Below, piece by piece: positions 1 through 11,311 of a DNA stretch of 64,000 bases. Every line of letters starts with the position of its first letter. The first letter of the stretch is position 1. The stretch comes from Dillenia suffruticosa (lineage: Eukaryota; Streptophyta; Magnoliopsida; Dilleniales; Dilleniaceae), in the NCBI GenBank assembly GCA_033439265.1, contig JAVTVX010000009.1, positions 5,011,609-5,075,608 on the forward strand, given 5' to 3'. A program made the position numbers and the translations under genes. Below the pieces are notes generated by a model. The model had not been told where the DNA came from and did no database searches. It saw only the letters and a program-made list of their open reading frames with translations.

Positions 1-592
1 AAAAAAAAGAGCCTCAGCAAACCATTTTACGATCTGTCGAACTTTACCCCACAAATAATTTTGTATAAAACTTAGATTATGGTTAATCATATTAATTGGT
101 TTGTAATGTAACGAAATTTGCAAGACAAAAAGAAAAAGTTAAAAGTGGAAATGGATCCAAAATTTGTCATTTCAACCTTTTGCTATGGTATGAATTTATA
201 AAATGGTCTCAATTACAGTAGGACAATCACAAACAAAGCCAAAAGCATTGTTTTTGCTTTGCTCTTCTTCCCCTGATATGAAATGAAAGTTTTCTTTTTC
301 TATTTTTTTTTTTCTTTATGAGGGAAGTTTTCCTTGGTATATGGTAAATACGAGTACATACAAGGTACGGGGAGGGAACATTAAAAGCAATCAGCAGTTC
401 ACAAGATGACATTGGTAAACAAAAGTGACACCACCACCTGCATCACTCTTCAGCATACTGTGTTTGTTTTGCCTAGATATTACCGCTCTCTATCATTTCT
501 CACACACCACATAAGCCATAACTCCTCTGTCCCTCTCTCTGGCTGCGACAGAGTTTGTCTGAGAGCACCATTGTTATTCTCTTTCTTCTACA
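1..592. other. Upstream region of the PDCB-like gene
   Basis: AT-rich non-coding sequence with homopolymer A and T runs. I see no convincing ORF, RNA gene or repeat boundary. The last 100-150 bases are pyrimidine-rich (CTCTC stretches) and are probably the promoter and 5' UTR of the gene starting at 593. No clear TATA box could be fixed. Confidence 0.5.
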
Positions 593-3500
593 ATGGCTGT
601 TTTAGTGTTTTTCATGCTCTTGGCCATGGTTGGTCATTCAAGTAAGTTTATTTTCTACCCTTTTTTTTAAAAAAAAAAAAACCTTAGAGCTGAAATCATC
701 ATTTCATCTATGCTTTCCATATTTGATTTTAGGACATGGATTTTGTTTTCTATATTTCCTTCAACTTTTTAGCTCTGGCCTCTTTTTGTGGGGGGGGGGG
801 TTTCTCTTTTTTAGCTTGATTTTAGTTCAAGTAAACCCTCATAAATCTACTTTTTCTTTTGTTTTGTTTCTTCTTCTTCTTCTTCTTCATTTTTTTTTGG
901 AGAAGGTTGTTTATATTCTTGATATATGGGGGGGGGGTGTGCGTGTGTGTGAATTTATTATCAATTTTTTTTTCAAAATTAAATCCTTTTGGTTAGCATC
1001 CCTACGCATTGTGACTGCAAAAATTGACCGGTATTTTCTTTTTTTCTTTTGTAGATTGTAATTGGTGTATATGCAAGGAAGGATTGAGTGACTCAGTCCT
1101 ACAAAAGACACTAGACTATGCTTGTGGAGCTGGGGCAGACTGCACCCTTATCCATCAAAAGGGGGCTTGTTACAATCCCAACACTGTCAGGGCTCATTGC
1201 TCTTATGCTGTTAACAGCTACTTTCAAAGGAAGGGTCAAGCCCAAGGCACCTGTGATTTTTCTGGCACAGCGTCTATTACCACTAGTGACCCTAGTAAGT
1301 TCTTATTAACCCCATTTCAATTTTCTACCTAAATTGTTAATTTTGGTGATTATCAACTCTTTTTTTTCCCCAAAAATGCAGGTTACTCTGGTTGTTCATT
1401 CCCTGCTAGCGCCAGGTATACTCTTGTCCTTAGTATCTTCTGAATGAGTTGTAAATATTAGTATTTAATTATTATGATGTTCAATCTAAGGTATTTGAGT
1501 ACTATATGTTCAGGACAATTGGCACTTAGATTGTACTAAAGTTTTATTCATTTGTTTTTCATTAAATGCTATGGTGGGAAAGTGTTTTGGCAGAACCCGG
1601 ATTAGATATTAAGGCAAGAACTATCAACTTCGATTTGAATCATGTTTTTCTTCTTTGTCTTGACACATTAGTTCAGAAACTAGAATTTTGGGGGTGAAAA
1701 GGGTCGGTGAATTGCTTGAGTTGCAATTGCTCATATAAGACCTTGTGTCTTACTCAAGAAGCAAACCTGATTAAGGCACGAGCCAGAAGCGAACTTCCGG
1801 CCTGGAAGGAGCCAAAAAATGTGAATGCACCTGTGCGAGCTTTGTGACCATGTTTCTGTGTACAAGGTCATTGTCCATGTTAGAAATGTTACAAATAGAA
1901 TAATTAGCATCACATCTGTAGAGGAAAGGAGAGAAGAAGGCACCCAGTATGTTTGAAAAGGTTGGGGGAATTTCAAAATTCGGCGTAAGAATTATAAAAT
2001 GATTGATCTGGGCTAAAGATGGGTATGCTTTTGTGTGTCCTGTATTATTTCATAGTGCCTTTATCTAAAGGCTTTCCTTTTACCTTAAATTTTATCCTGG
2101 TGGGGTGGGAATCCGTCCTTTCACTATTGAGAAAGCATAGCTTTTTTGAAAGGAAGAATTTAGTCTCCATCCATTGTTATGTTTCCTTTCACATGTGATG
2201 TCTTTACCATTTTTTTTGTAAGCGCAAACTAGAACATACTTTATTATTTTACCCTTTAGTCTCACATGTGCTTCAATTATTGGTATCTAAGATAGAGGTC
2301 CAGTCTGAATAGGATCCACTGAACATTTAGTACCAAGTTGCTTGCATAATATAGTGGCATAGTTCCCAAGCTGCTTAACTGGGAAGTGCCATAGTTTCCG
2401 TGCAAAGGTGGGGGGCCAACACACACACACACACACACACACACGGATGCTTCCACACATGCTTCCATATTTATTTATGTTTGACTGGTATATATATTCT
2501 GTGTATGTACAATGCATGTCCTCCCTCCGAAAAATCCCCTTAATCATAGGCTCATCCCTTGCCGCAATACTGGGGCCTAAGGACAATTTTCAGGTGCAGT
2601 AGCAATTAGTATGTTATGTTGTGATTAGGCATATCAAATTGAGCTAAAATATGCAGTTAGTAACAAAGCTGTAACTGATTTAAGAGTTTTATACCTGGTA
2701 ATTGATTTTTGTCATTATGAAGCAAAAATGGAGTTTCAATTACCTTGCCTTGCTTGGCACACTCAGTCGTCTATGAGAGGGTGAGACAAGATTTAAACTT
2801 ATCAACTTTTGAGCCCCACAATGACTGGCCTGACTTTAGAATTTTATAACCTTTGTTCCATAAAAATGATGAGCAGCAGTAACTATCTTCTGCTTGTCAG
2901 TGATTCTAATGACATTCAGTATATTAAAATTACTATGTTCGACAATTTATCTCTTGGTCATTTTTTTTTCCAAACGAGATTTTCAATGCCTTTATCATGA
3001 ACTCTTATTTGATTGCCACATGTGTAACACATCTTTGGTCTTAACATAAGTTGGTTTTTCTTCCTAAATGTTTTTGCAACATTAATCAACCTCTTGGTTA
3101 TTATGTAGGACTTTCTTAGTCATCTGACTGGTTCATTTGGGAGACCTAGCATATAAATTGCCTTATTCTACAAATATGGCCTTAAATGGAGTGGATTGGA
3201 GATAGGAAATTGATGTACCTAGCACCAATTGAAGGCTACCCATTGAGTTGAGAAGCTAATTTTTTCCTTTTTTTTTCGGTTTTCACCGTCCAGTGTTCGG
3301 GTTGCGTCTAATAATCCTGCCTGAGCACTAAGGCCCGTTGTGGGGTTGGCTCTCCCAAATCTTTTTTCTTTATTCTCAGGGTTGGAAGTCGAGATCTCTT
3401 GTTGAGGGGGTAGTGTGCCTGATCAATCAACTCAAAGAAGTTTGGTGAAGCTAATTTTCTTTGATACGCGGTGACTAGTATACTATAGTCATCACTAGTA

Positions 3501-3814
3501 TTGAGGCTTTTTCTTTATTAATCATTTGATTTGGAGATTCGTACTAACACATTATTCTTTACAATGTTTTCAGCTCTACTTCCGGTGGCACTTCCACCAC
3601 AAGTCCAACTACAACAACAACCCCATCTACTACCACAACCGCCAGTCCATATGTGACAACACCTTCCACCGGAGTGCTAGGAGGAATTGGCTCTGGTTTT
3701 GGCCCTTCTGGCATGAACAATGATATGAGCCACAGTGAGTGCTTGCTTCAAAAGACTAGCTTTTTCTTAATGATGCTCTTGTTTTTAGGGTTGTGGTTGT
3801 GGTTGTGGAATTGA
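593..3814 (+). CDS. PDCB-like: X8-domain (CBM43) GPI-anchored protein, plasmodesmata callose-binding type
   Basis: Four coding exons: 593-641, 1055-1294, 1382-1415, 3574-3814, all with GT-AG introns, giving 187 residues, close to the ~200 of PDCB1. The start MAVLVFFMLLAMVGHS is a signal peptide. The X8 domain follows (about residues 17-103): it begins NCNWCICKEGL and carries the family cysteines and the NPNTVRAHCSYAVNSYFQRK stretch. Next comes a Ser/Thr/Pro-rich linker (STTSPTTTTTPSTTTT), then a hydrophobic tail ending FLGLWLWLWN, as expected for a GPI-attachment signal. Family knowledge: PDCBs sit on the outer face of the plasma membrane at the plasmodesmal neck, bind callose and limit cell-to-cell movement. 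The third coding exon is only 34 nt and the intron after it is about 2.2 kb, holding a SINE and an AC repeat. Assignment to PDCB rather than another X8-GPI protein is an inference from size and layout. Confidence 0.92.
2419..2444. repeat. (AC)n microsatellite
   Basis: Thirteen AC units inside the large last intron of the PDCB-like gene. Confidence 0.95.
3258..3440 (-). mobile_element. tRNA-derived SINE (minus strand)
   Basis: Read on the minus strand, it has an A-box-like TTGATTGATCAGGCAC, then a B-box-like GAGATCTCGACTTCCAACC about 35-40 bases later, and ends in an A-rich tail (a T run at 3262-3278 on the plus strand). This is the layout of a Pol III tRNA-derived SINE. It lies in the last intron of the PDCB-like gene. 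Exact ends are uncertain. Confidence 0.6.
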
Positions 3815-3980
3815 AGAAAGTGAATTGCCGCTGTGGATGTTTGTAGTGGTGGTGTAGGGTTTGTTCAGAGGGTATTTTCCAATAGTATGTGCAGAAGAAG
3901 TGGTATGCATGTGACTCTACTGTAATGTTACCAGGAAAAATCATCTTAAGACAACCTTGCTAAGTTTTGTCTTTTTTCCT

Positions 3981-4026
3981 TCTCCCTCCTACATTCCAGA
4001 AGAGGTCTCCCTCCTACATTCCAGAA
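3981..4026. repeat. Short tandem duplication
   Basis: The sequence TCTCCCTCCTACATTCCAGA occurs twice, about 25 bases apart, joined by a few bases. It lies about 170 bases past the PDCB-like stop codon, probably in or just after the 3' UTR. Confidence 0.9.
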
Positions 4027-5149
4027 AAAAGGTTAGGCTTGTGATTCCTTATGGATGATGTTATTGCCAGTTGGAGGCTGTCTGTCTCTCTCTCAGATCC
4101 AGATGCATGTGGACTGTAATTTTGCTTATTTTTGTGATCAAGTCCGGTACCATTAGGATCTTAGGTGCCTTGTTGCCTTTTCTTTATGACGTCCAACATG
4201 TCTATGTCTACTTGTTAGGAAGGGGACGTCTGCTGCTATAATGTGTATGGCAGCTCATCAAGATCTTCATTTTTTGTCTTTTCTTGGTAGCCCTATGATA
4301 TTATAATTTGTTCTCGGAATCTTTATAATACAAGAAACATGCAATTTTTCATCCACAAATTTGGCTGGAATACCATGAGGCCTGTTTGGGAGCATCCTTG
4401 CAGACCCCTCGTACAACTGAATAATAATAATAATAATACAGGCCATTTTGTGTGATGGTTCGCTTCCATCTTATAAATATATATTTTTTTGTTTTTATAA
4501 TCGGTATCTGAAATCATATTTTGGTTAATCCGATTCGACCGTTTATGGGGTGTTATTTAGATGTGTCTCTTACAGTGTAAGCTTTTGATTTATAAATTAT
4601 AAATTTGAAACTTGATTAAGAGATTATGTATTCTATTTTATTATGTCAATTGTTTATTGGTTTTATGTTATTAATATAACAGTAGCTGATAGGGTCTTTG
4701 AGAATGTTTGTTTAATATTCTTGTGCAAAGTTGCAGCGGCCTGGGCTCCATGAAAGGCCCCAACCCATCAATTTTTATTTAGTTATTGTGGGGTCGTGGG
4801 TTGGTGTTTGCATTTGTGAATTGAGTAAAAAGGAGCATACGTGGTGACAATGACAGCAGTGATGGAAACATGATTAGGTAAGATGTTATAAGGTAAGAAA
4901 AAGAAATATATATTTTGTGGGATGATATGGGACAAAAGTGGAGTGTAACATTGGAATGAGGGATGACTTTTGCGCCCCATTGAATGAAAAGTTTGGATTT
5001 CAACTAATGTGGGATCAAGGGTTTTAGACATCTGGGTATATGAAACAGATGCCTTGCTGGGTATCTTGCTTTTGATCCTGCTATCAGCCTTCTGGGAAGC
5101 CTTATTCTGGACCGCAGAAATTGAGTCGATAAGGGTTTGGTTTTTGAAA

Positions 5150-5440
5150 ATTCTTAGATAAATTAATTAATATTTATATAAATATTTCATATTTTTATAT
5201 TTTTATATTTTCATATTTAATGAATTATTTGTTTATATAATTATAATTCTTATTTTTTATATTATTTGTCTTATGATCATTTTAGATTTTTATTATAAAA
5301 TAAACTTATTTTATTAATTTCATAAATAATCAATATTTATATAAAAATTCTTATATATATATTTTTTATATTTACATATTTTTTTTATATTTTCGTTTCG
5401 TCTATTCTTATAAAATATTATTTTTTTGTATCATTTCACG
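5150..5440 (+). repeat. AT-rich repeat, arm 1 of an inverted pair
   Basis: Almost pure AT sequence built on phrases such as TTAATTAATATTTATATAAA and TTTAATGAATTATTTGTTTA. The same series of phrases appears in reverse complement at about 6390-6650 and again in direct orientation at about 36390-36640. Low complexity limits certainty, but the shared order of phrases suggests one dispersed repeat family. Confidence 0.5.
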
Positions 5441-5477
5441 TTCATTTTTTTCTTTTCATTTTCATTTCTTCGTGATC

Positions 5478-5580
5478 TAGCTTATGGTGAGGGTAACAGC
5501 TGTGCCGGATTCTTAGCAAATGTTGGTGGAAGCTTGGCATATTTTGAATCAACCCAGGTCTTGTTGCAACCGGCCCGACA
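5478..5580 (+). mobile_element. L1-type LINE fragment (RNase H tail)
   Basis: The plus-strand frame from about 5478 reads LAYGEGNSCAGFLANVGG, matching the end of the RNase H domain of plant L1 LINEs, where a REGNxxADxLA motif is typical. It is followed by a stretch ending in LLQP. Only this scrap remains. It abuts a minus-strand SINE on the right and an AT-rich repeat on the left, so this is a nest of old insertions. Confidence 0.6.
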
Positions 5581-5690
5581 CCCTTGCTTTTTTTTTGTAC
5601 TATGTCTTGAATATCGTCTAATATCTAGAGTTTTATCCCGATTAATCTGGATTAATCGTTGTAGTAACACTTTTTAGAGGGGACCCGGCA
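5581..5690 (-). mobile_element. SINE, 3' part (minus strand)
   Basis: Read on the minus strand, it carries the 3' signature shared by the SINE family in this window (GATTAATCGGGATAAAACTC, then CTAGATATTAGAC) and ends in a poly(A) tail, seen as a T run at 5588-5596. The 5' tRNA-like part is not clear. Confidence 0.65.
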
Positions 5691-7408
5691 CCCTTTTGAG
5701 ACCTCTTCTCATGGCAGATAGTGTAGGGATCTTTACCTCTTGGTTGATTTGAGTTGCTTTTAGGGTAAGCCCTAGATTTATATATATATTCAAGAAATTT
5801 CTTTTTATAAAAGTTGCCTTTTAATCACAATCACAAAACGATATTTGATAACCATATTGAATTCAACAAAATCTGATTTAAGTTGATTAGACTTTTAAAA
5901 AACAAAACACAAATCTTTCTAGAGATATGTTTTTGTCATACACAAAACTGATGTACTAATAATGAGTTATGAATTCAAAATTTTAATTCAAGACATACTA
6001 ATATCAGCATAAAAAAATATAACTTTTTTTTTTCTTTTTCCTTGTATGCAAAATAAGATTAAATCATTCAATAGTGGGGGTTCTCACTCCATCTATAAAT
6101 CTTCCAACCAAAGATCAAAGAATCTGATTTCAAAATTTTTAAAAATCTCTTTGATGGTGTTTAACAGCTGATGCAGTTGGTATTAATATAAAAATATATT
6201 TAATAATCAACTTGTTTATTTAACTGAATAGATCCCCACAACTGATATTTTGAGTAGATAAACCCTCTCGTATTTTGAACAGAGTGCATGTATAACCTAT
6301 GTTGTATAGAAATAGAAATAGAAATAGATACGAAATAATACGATGTAATATCACTTTGTAAGAAGACAGAAAACAGATCCTGGACAAATACGTAAATATA
6401 AAAAAAAATATAAAGATATTTATGTAAATATTAATTAATTTATGAAAATAATAAAATAGTCATATTTTAAAACAAGAATTTAAAATGATCAAATATGTAA
6501 TTATTAATCATAAGACAATAAATATAAAAAATAAAAATTATAATCAAATAAGTATATAAATAATTAAATATAAAAAATATGTAATTATAAAAAATATAAA
6601 AAACTTTTATATAAATATAAATTAATTTATAATATTAAAACATTTTTAAAATAAAAAAACTTCGATATTAAGAAAGTTTTGTGTATTACAATGTATAGCC
6701 ACATATTTTGAATAAATTGAATGAAACATGGAACCCTAGATGGATTGTTCACTAATTTAGTTAATTGAATCAATTGCCACAATTGCATCTTGAATAAATG
6801 GAATGAATATACGAAAAGTTTGAATTAATAGAATATATACTGTCGCATATTTTAAATAAATCGAATATATTGTCATCGAATATTCGATCATAAATGATTT
6901 ATTTACTGACTTATAAAAAAAAATCACATTCAATCGACCAAATTGTATCAAATTTAAAATAATTTAATTAATAAAAGCATATATAATCAAATTTGAAATA
7001 ACTTTTAACTAATAATATTCATCAAAATCAGGAAATTGTAGCTCTCTATTTTGAGTTAAACTTTAGAAGGGTCTGATCATCCAATTCTTATGTAAAATTG
7101 AAAACGAATGACCCTAATAAATAATATTTTTTCACTTATTCCCATATCATGTGAAATATTTTTCTTGTCCAAAATCAATGTCTTGAACTCCATTTGCCAA
7201 TACATGACACTACGAATTCAGAGAATAGAATGATCCATCAAATCATCTCCCCCCTCTGTTCTTACTAATTTAAAACAGGGCAAACAAACAGAGAATCTTG
7301 TTCTCTGCTAGAGTATTGCTCTGTCCCTTCCTGCAGTCATTCAAACTCCAAGAATCGTGATCGCCATTTGCAGAACAAAACAGCAAGAGCACAACAGACA
7401 AAGCAAAA
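5691..7408. other. Intergenic region upstream of the first PHD/SPOC-like gene
   Basis: AT-rich DNA with the second AT-rich repeat arm (about 6390-6650) and a loose repeat of an AATCGAATAT-like phrase at 6700-6950. The last 150 bases before the start codon at 7409 are less AT-rich and likely hold the 5' UTR. No further gene is visible. Confidence 0.55.
6390..6650 (-). repeat. AT-rich repeat, arm 2 of an inverted pair
   Basis: In reverse complement it shows the same AT-rich phrases as 5150-5440 (TTAATTAATATTTACATAAA; TATTTTTTTTTATATTTACG). The two arms flank about 950 bases containing the LINE scrap and a SINE. Confidence 0.45.
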
Positions 7409-10400
7409 ATGAGCCCAACAAGCGCTATGGTAATTGAACCAGAGATACCTTCCAATTTCCAAAGTTCCACTTTTGTTGTTTTCTTCAATTTTTATTTTTT
7501 TTAACACCTTTGCTCTGCTTTGTACTTTCTGTAATCTGTGCTTTCATTTTTTTTTTTTGATTTTAATTGCTTCACCTAAATCCTTGTTCTATATCTTTAC
7601 CTATAAATGTGTTTTTTGTGTACTAAATTTTAGTGCCAAACTTCAAATGTGATGAAATTGGGAGGTAGGATTTTGCGTTTTGCATGAAATAAAAATTGTG
7701 TCTACTTGGTTTTGATTGATCGGCCTATAAATATGTGTTTTCTGTGTATTAATTTTAGTATCTAACCATCAACGTCTGATAGTTCAGTTGGTTTAGAAAC
7801 TGATATCGCTTAATCATGGTTGGAAGTTCGATCCTCCATGGGAACGAAAAAATCAACGCTGGGAGACCTGCCCTTTCAATTAGGTCCTACAAGCGGTCGA
7901 CCCAGATTAGTAGGGACGAATTCCCGGATACTAGGTTAGTGAGCTAGTCATGATATCCAAAAAAAAAATTCTAGTGTCTACCCCCCACAAAAAAAAAAAA
8001 GGAAATTGGGCTGTGAGTTTTGTCTGTTGCAGTGAAGTAAAATATAGGGCGTTCTTGGCTTTCATTGATTAGAAAGGTTTCAGCTTTGTTGCATCTAAAT
8101 TTTTCTTCATAGAGCTCTTTTTTGGTTACAAGATGAACAACAGATGAGCCCCTAAACGAGACCACAAATAGCGGTGGGCCACACTAGGGGGGAGACAAAC
8201 TCGTGAACCCCTGGCGGGACCCTCGGACCTTCCTTGCTAGGGCACCAGCACACCTACTGCCTTCTCTAGGAACATAAAGAATCCTATGGAAAATTGTTTT
8301 GTGGCTATAAATATGGTGCCCATTTATTGCCAAACATAAATAAAAATGAAATTGGAAGATGGGTGTTTTGTTTTTGTTTTTGTTTTTTTTTTTTTTGTCC
8401 CAACCATCGGATATTGGTAGAACTTAGTGTTCCCTCGATAGGAGTTACCGGGTGTACCAGGTTATGTCTGCTTGTACGGTTGTTATTTTGAAAAGAACAT
8501 ACGGGTCTCTTTGGTTGCTTTGGATCCTCATTTACTCATTTATGTTTTGGGTGTGATTTTGGGTGTATGTGCAGTATTAAGAAAATTAATGAGTCCATAT
8601 TTTTCAGTCATAAATGCAAAATATTTTCATGATGATCCGGATATAAGTGAGGATGAAGCTTCTAACGGATTGACTTCTTGGATTTGGTTAGATAATCATG
8701 TTTTTCCATTGAATTTTGAACAATGTCAAAGTCTTGGATTTGGTCTTGATTAGCTTTTGCTCTTTTCTAGTGTATTTAATAAATATTATTATGATTTCAT
8801 AATTGGACATAAAGCAACCTAGAATTGTTTGGGACACAGATATGCATTTTCTTCTGCAGCATTCTGTGGCTTAGTTGAATTTGTTGAATGATGCCTTTTA
8901 AAATCTCCATAAAACTCGGGTGCAATTGCTTGTATGTTCTATTTCGATAAATATGGGACAAGTGAAGGGTGTAAGTGCATTATGATAATTCTGTAGTAGT
9001 ATGAAATACTACAAGGACGCTTTATGCACTTTGTGCACCGGGGAGCACTTATTTTAGTATGAATTACTACAAGGACGCTTTGGTGAACCAAGCCAAGGTC
9101 TTGTTGTTGATCACAAGTTGAGCAAATCAAATGTTACATGCTAGAATGCAATATTTTATGGCAATTTCAACTAAGCACTATCATTAAAAAGCTGAAGTGC
9201 TAAGTGTATACTGTATTCTGAAGGGTATGTGATTTTCCTGTGTAGGTTGAGGATAAGCCTTGCCAAATATGCTGTAGTGCTCGCTCTACAATTCTCATGG
9301 CGCAATGCTCACGCTGTAAAACATCTCAGCATGTGTATGTTCTACATCCCTATCACTACCTTTGCTCCTTATAAATCATTGAGTATTTTCTCTTGCGAAT
9401 CTGAAATCTGAAATTATCTTTTAAATTAATGACTGCTTCTAGCATACCTTTTCTCGTCTGATCCAAAAGCACCGCATTGGCAATCAGTTTTTTGCTCTCA
9501 AAACTTAGTTTATCAAAAATTTTTTCTCACATAATCCTTGAGCTGATGAGTAATATTTTAATGTTTCCCTCACACATCTTGTGCATTGAATGTAAGAGTT
9601 TACTGAATACGTGGCTCATGTTCTCCATCTGCAGCTTTGGCATGACGACCTTGTTGAAGCAGGTCCCTGAAAGATGGGTGTGCCATGAATGTAGCCTGCA
9701 GCAAAACAATTCTAGTCAGCCTTCTGAGAATGGTACCATGCAACACCAGTTTGGAAGGCAAAAGGCCGTTCGAACCAGCAAAGTAAAATTCATTTCACCA
9801 GAAGAAGCTGCACAACAAATTTCAGGAAGTTGGAAATCTCAGCCAACTATTTCAGTATCTACTTCAAGAAGGCCCTTAGCATTGTCCGATCGTGCTGCCC
9901 TTCCCATGTTATCTGGACATTTGAATCCTCCGGTACCTGGAGCTAAGAAACCCTCTCCTATTCCAGAGCAACAGTCTCAGACGGCTAAGCACTTGAAAGG
10001 TAAGAACATCGTCCACATTTCATGCTTGCTCAGTATTTCTTTTACCCCAAAAATTGTAAGAAAAACATAACTTATGGCCATTTCTGGATGCTTTGTAATC
10101 CCTTGTAGGGGAACCATCCTGTTCAGCTCAAAGTAAAAAGGCAGCATCTAAGGACCCAGCTGTAGCTGACAGGAAAGGTGAACTTTCAAAGTCCTCGTCG
10201 CAGAGGGCCAGGAGGAAGCATGAACCATCTCGGTTAGAAGATGACAAGGCTATCAGCAGATCAGGCAAGGCTTATTTTGAATTTCTGTTTGATTATTTTA
10301 ACAGCATCAACATCGAGCTGGTATTTACCTTTAATGATGCAAAGTAACTGTTTGCAATTTTTCTCTTATAGGAGACAATTCTTGTGTTGATGAGCCGAAA

Positions 10401-11311
10401 AAGTCTCAGGTCCAATATGTTGGTCTGCCTGATTTTCTAATAAGAATGGAGAAATGTCTTCTCAATCATCCTGCTCTCAATGCAACTTGGCAGTAAGTTA
10501 TCAACATTTTTATAATTCATATATTTACATTTTCATTTTCCAGCAAAACAAGAACAAGAACAAGGCAAAAAGCTTTTTATATCTTTTTCGAACCGACTTA
10601 TGATGCAAATTGATTATTTTATAGACTTAGCCAGCAGACGTATAGCTGCCTTTGAGTAGCACGTCATTCATCATTCCTGCATATTGTTTAATTTCATGCA
10701 TGCAAACCTAATTTGGGTCACTTTCTCTTGTAGCGGTGATATTGAGATTGTGGGTGAGGTATCCTGCAATAACGTTTATGGTGGACTGCAGGCGCACCCT
10801 CCCACCAAAACTCATCGTAAAGCCTGGGAACTCTCAAGGCAAATGCCAAGAGCATTGCAGTTCGCTGCAATTCCTCGTGCTGCAATTTGGACTAAGAGGG
10901 GCATGTTTCAGGATAGGCGCCCCAGTGGCTTAGACATCTCTCTCTATATCTTCCCTAGTGATTTTGAGAGGTCTGTTCTTCATTCAGTTCCTAGTTTAAA
11001 CTTAAAATTGTGATGATCTATATTTAAAAGTTTCTTTCGCTATAATGTAGGTCTAAATTTCAATACCGTTGCCTCTTGGAGTTCGTAGAAGAAGAGGATT
11101 TTGTCCTCGGATGTTGCATTAATGGCGTTGAGCTGTTTGTATCAACTTCCAAATTGCTCAATGCGGATTCTTGGGGTAAGTGTTGGTTAGATTTAGGGCA
11201 AGAAATTTGTGTCTACCTCACTCTATTCTCGTGGATAATCTTCTTCTTGTTGCAGATTCAACTGGGGAATCCTTCCTGTGGGGAGTCTTCCATGGGGCGG
11301 GTACCAGTTGA
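7409..11311 (+). CDS. PHD-like finger plus SPOC-like domain protein (AIPP2/PAIPP2 family), copy 1
   Basis: Eight coding exons: 7409-7429, 9246-9334, 9635-9999, 10109-10264, 10372-10492, 10734-10970, 11051-11175, 11256-11311, giving 389 residues. Residues 8-56 form a PHD-like finger with C13, C16, C28, C31, H36, C53 and C56. The ligand expected at residue 39 is Gly (HVFGM, where H-x-Y-C-M is usual). A basic linker with KVKFISPEEA follows. The C-terminal ~170 residues (from DFLIRMEKCLLNHPALNATW) are the SPOC-like domain, with QAHPPTKTHRKAWELS and LDISLYIFP. Relatives in Arabidopsis pair with the BAH protein AIPP3 and the phosphatase CPL2 to read histone marks and repress transcription in the nucleus. 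Intron 4 (10265-10371) uses a GC donor. Intron 1 is 1.8 kb and carries repeats. The next gene downstream is a paralogue. It is unusually short for the family, lacking the long C-terminal tail of copy 2. Confidence 0.9.
7771..7968 (+). mobile_element. tRNA-derived SINE, near full length
   Basis: The A-box region is GATAGTTCAGTTGGTTTAGA and the B-box region is GGTTGGAAGTTCGATCCTCC, spaced as in a tRNA gene. The body includes GGGAGACCTG and CGACCCAGATTAGTAGGG, and the element ends GTCATGATATCC plus an A run. The flanks look like a target-site duplication: TTTTAGTATCTA before and TTCTAGTGTCTA after. This is the best 5' half of the family in the window. Confidence 0.85.
8105..8290. repeat. GC-rich insert of unknown type
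   Basis: A block clearly richer in G and C than its surroundings, with phrases such as GAGCCCCTAAACGAGACC and GTGAACCCCTGGCGGGAC. It interrupts the repeated segment of intron 1, so it is probably an inserted repeat. I cannot assign a family. Confidence 0.4.

Larger units (their letters stand above)
3815..5477. other. Intergenic region downstream of the PDCB-like gene
   Basis: Probable 3' UTR and polyadenylation area first, then non-coding AT-rich DNA. A 20-base segment (3981-4000) is repeated in tandem at about 4006-4025. A small run of AAT units lies near 4420-4437. From about 5150 the sequence becomes an AT-rich repeat, described separately. No gene is supported. Confidence 0.6.
7600..8370 (+). 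repeat. Triplicated intron segment interrupted by insertions
   Basis: A segment beginning CCTATAAATRTGTGTTTT and continuing through a GAAATTGGG phrase and a later TTGATTGAT phrase occurs at about 7600-7722 and 7725-8070. A shorter third copy lies at about 8303-8370. Copy 2 is split by the SINE at 7771-7968 and copy 3 is preceded by a GC-rich insert (8105-8290). All of it lies in intron 1 of the first PHD/SPOC-like gene. Confidence 0.7.

Noticed and set aside
9477-10070. A 197-residue single ORF as a separate gene
   Set aside because: Its inner part is coding exon 3 of the first PHD/SPOC-like gene. The ends run into introns.
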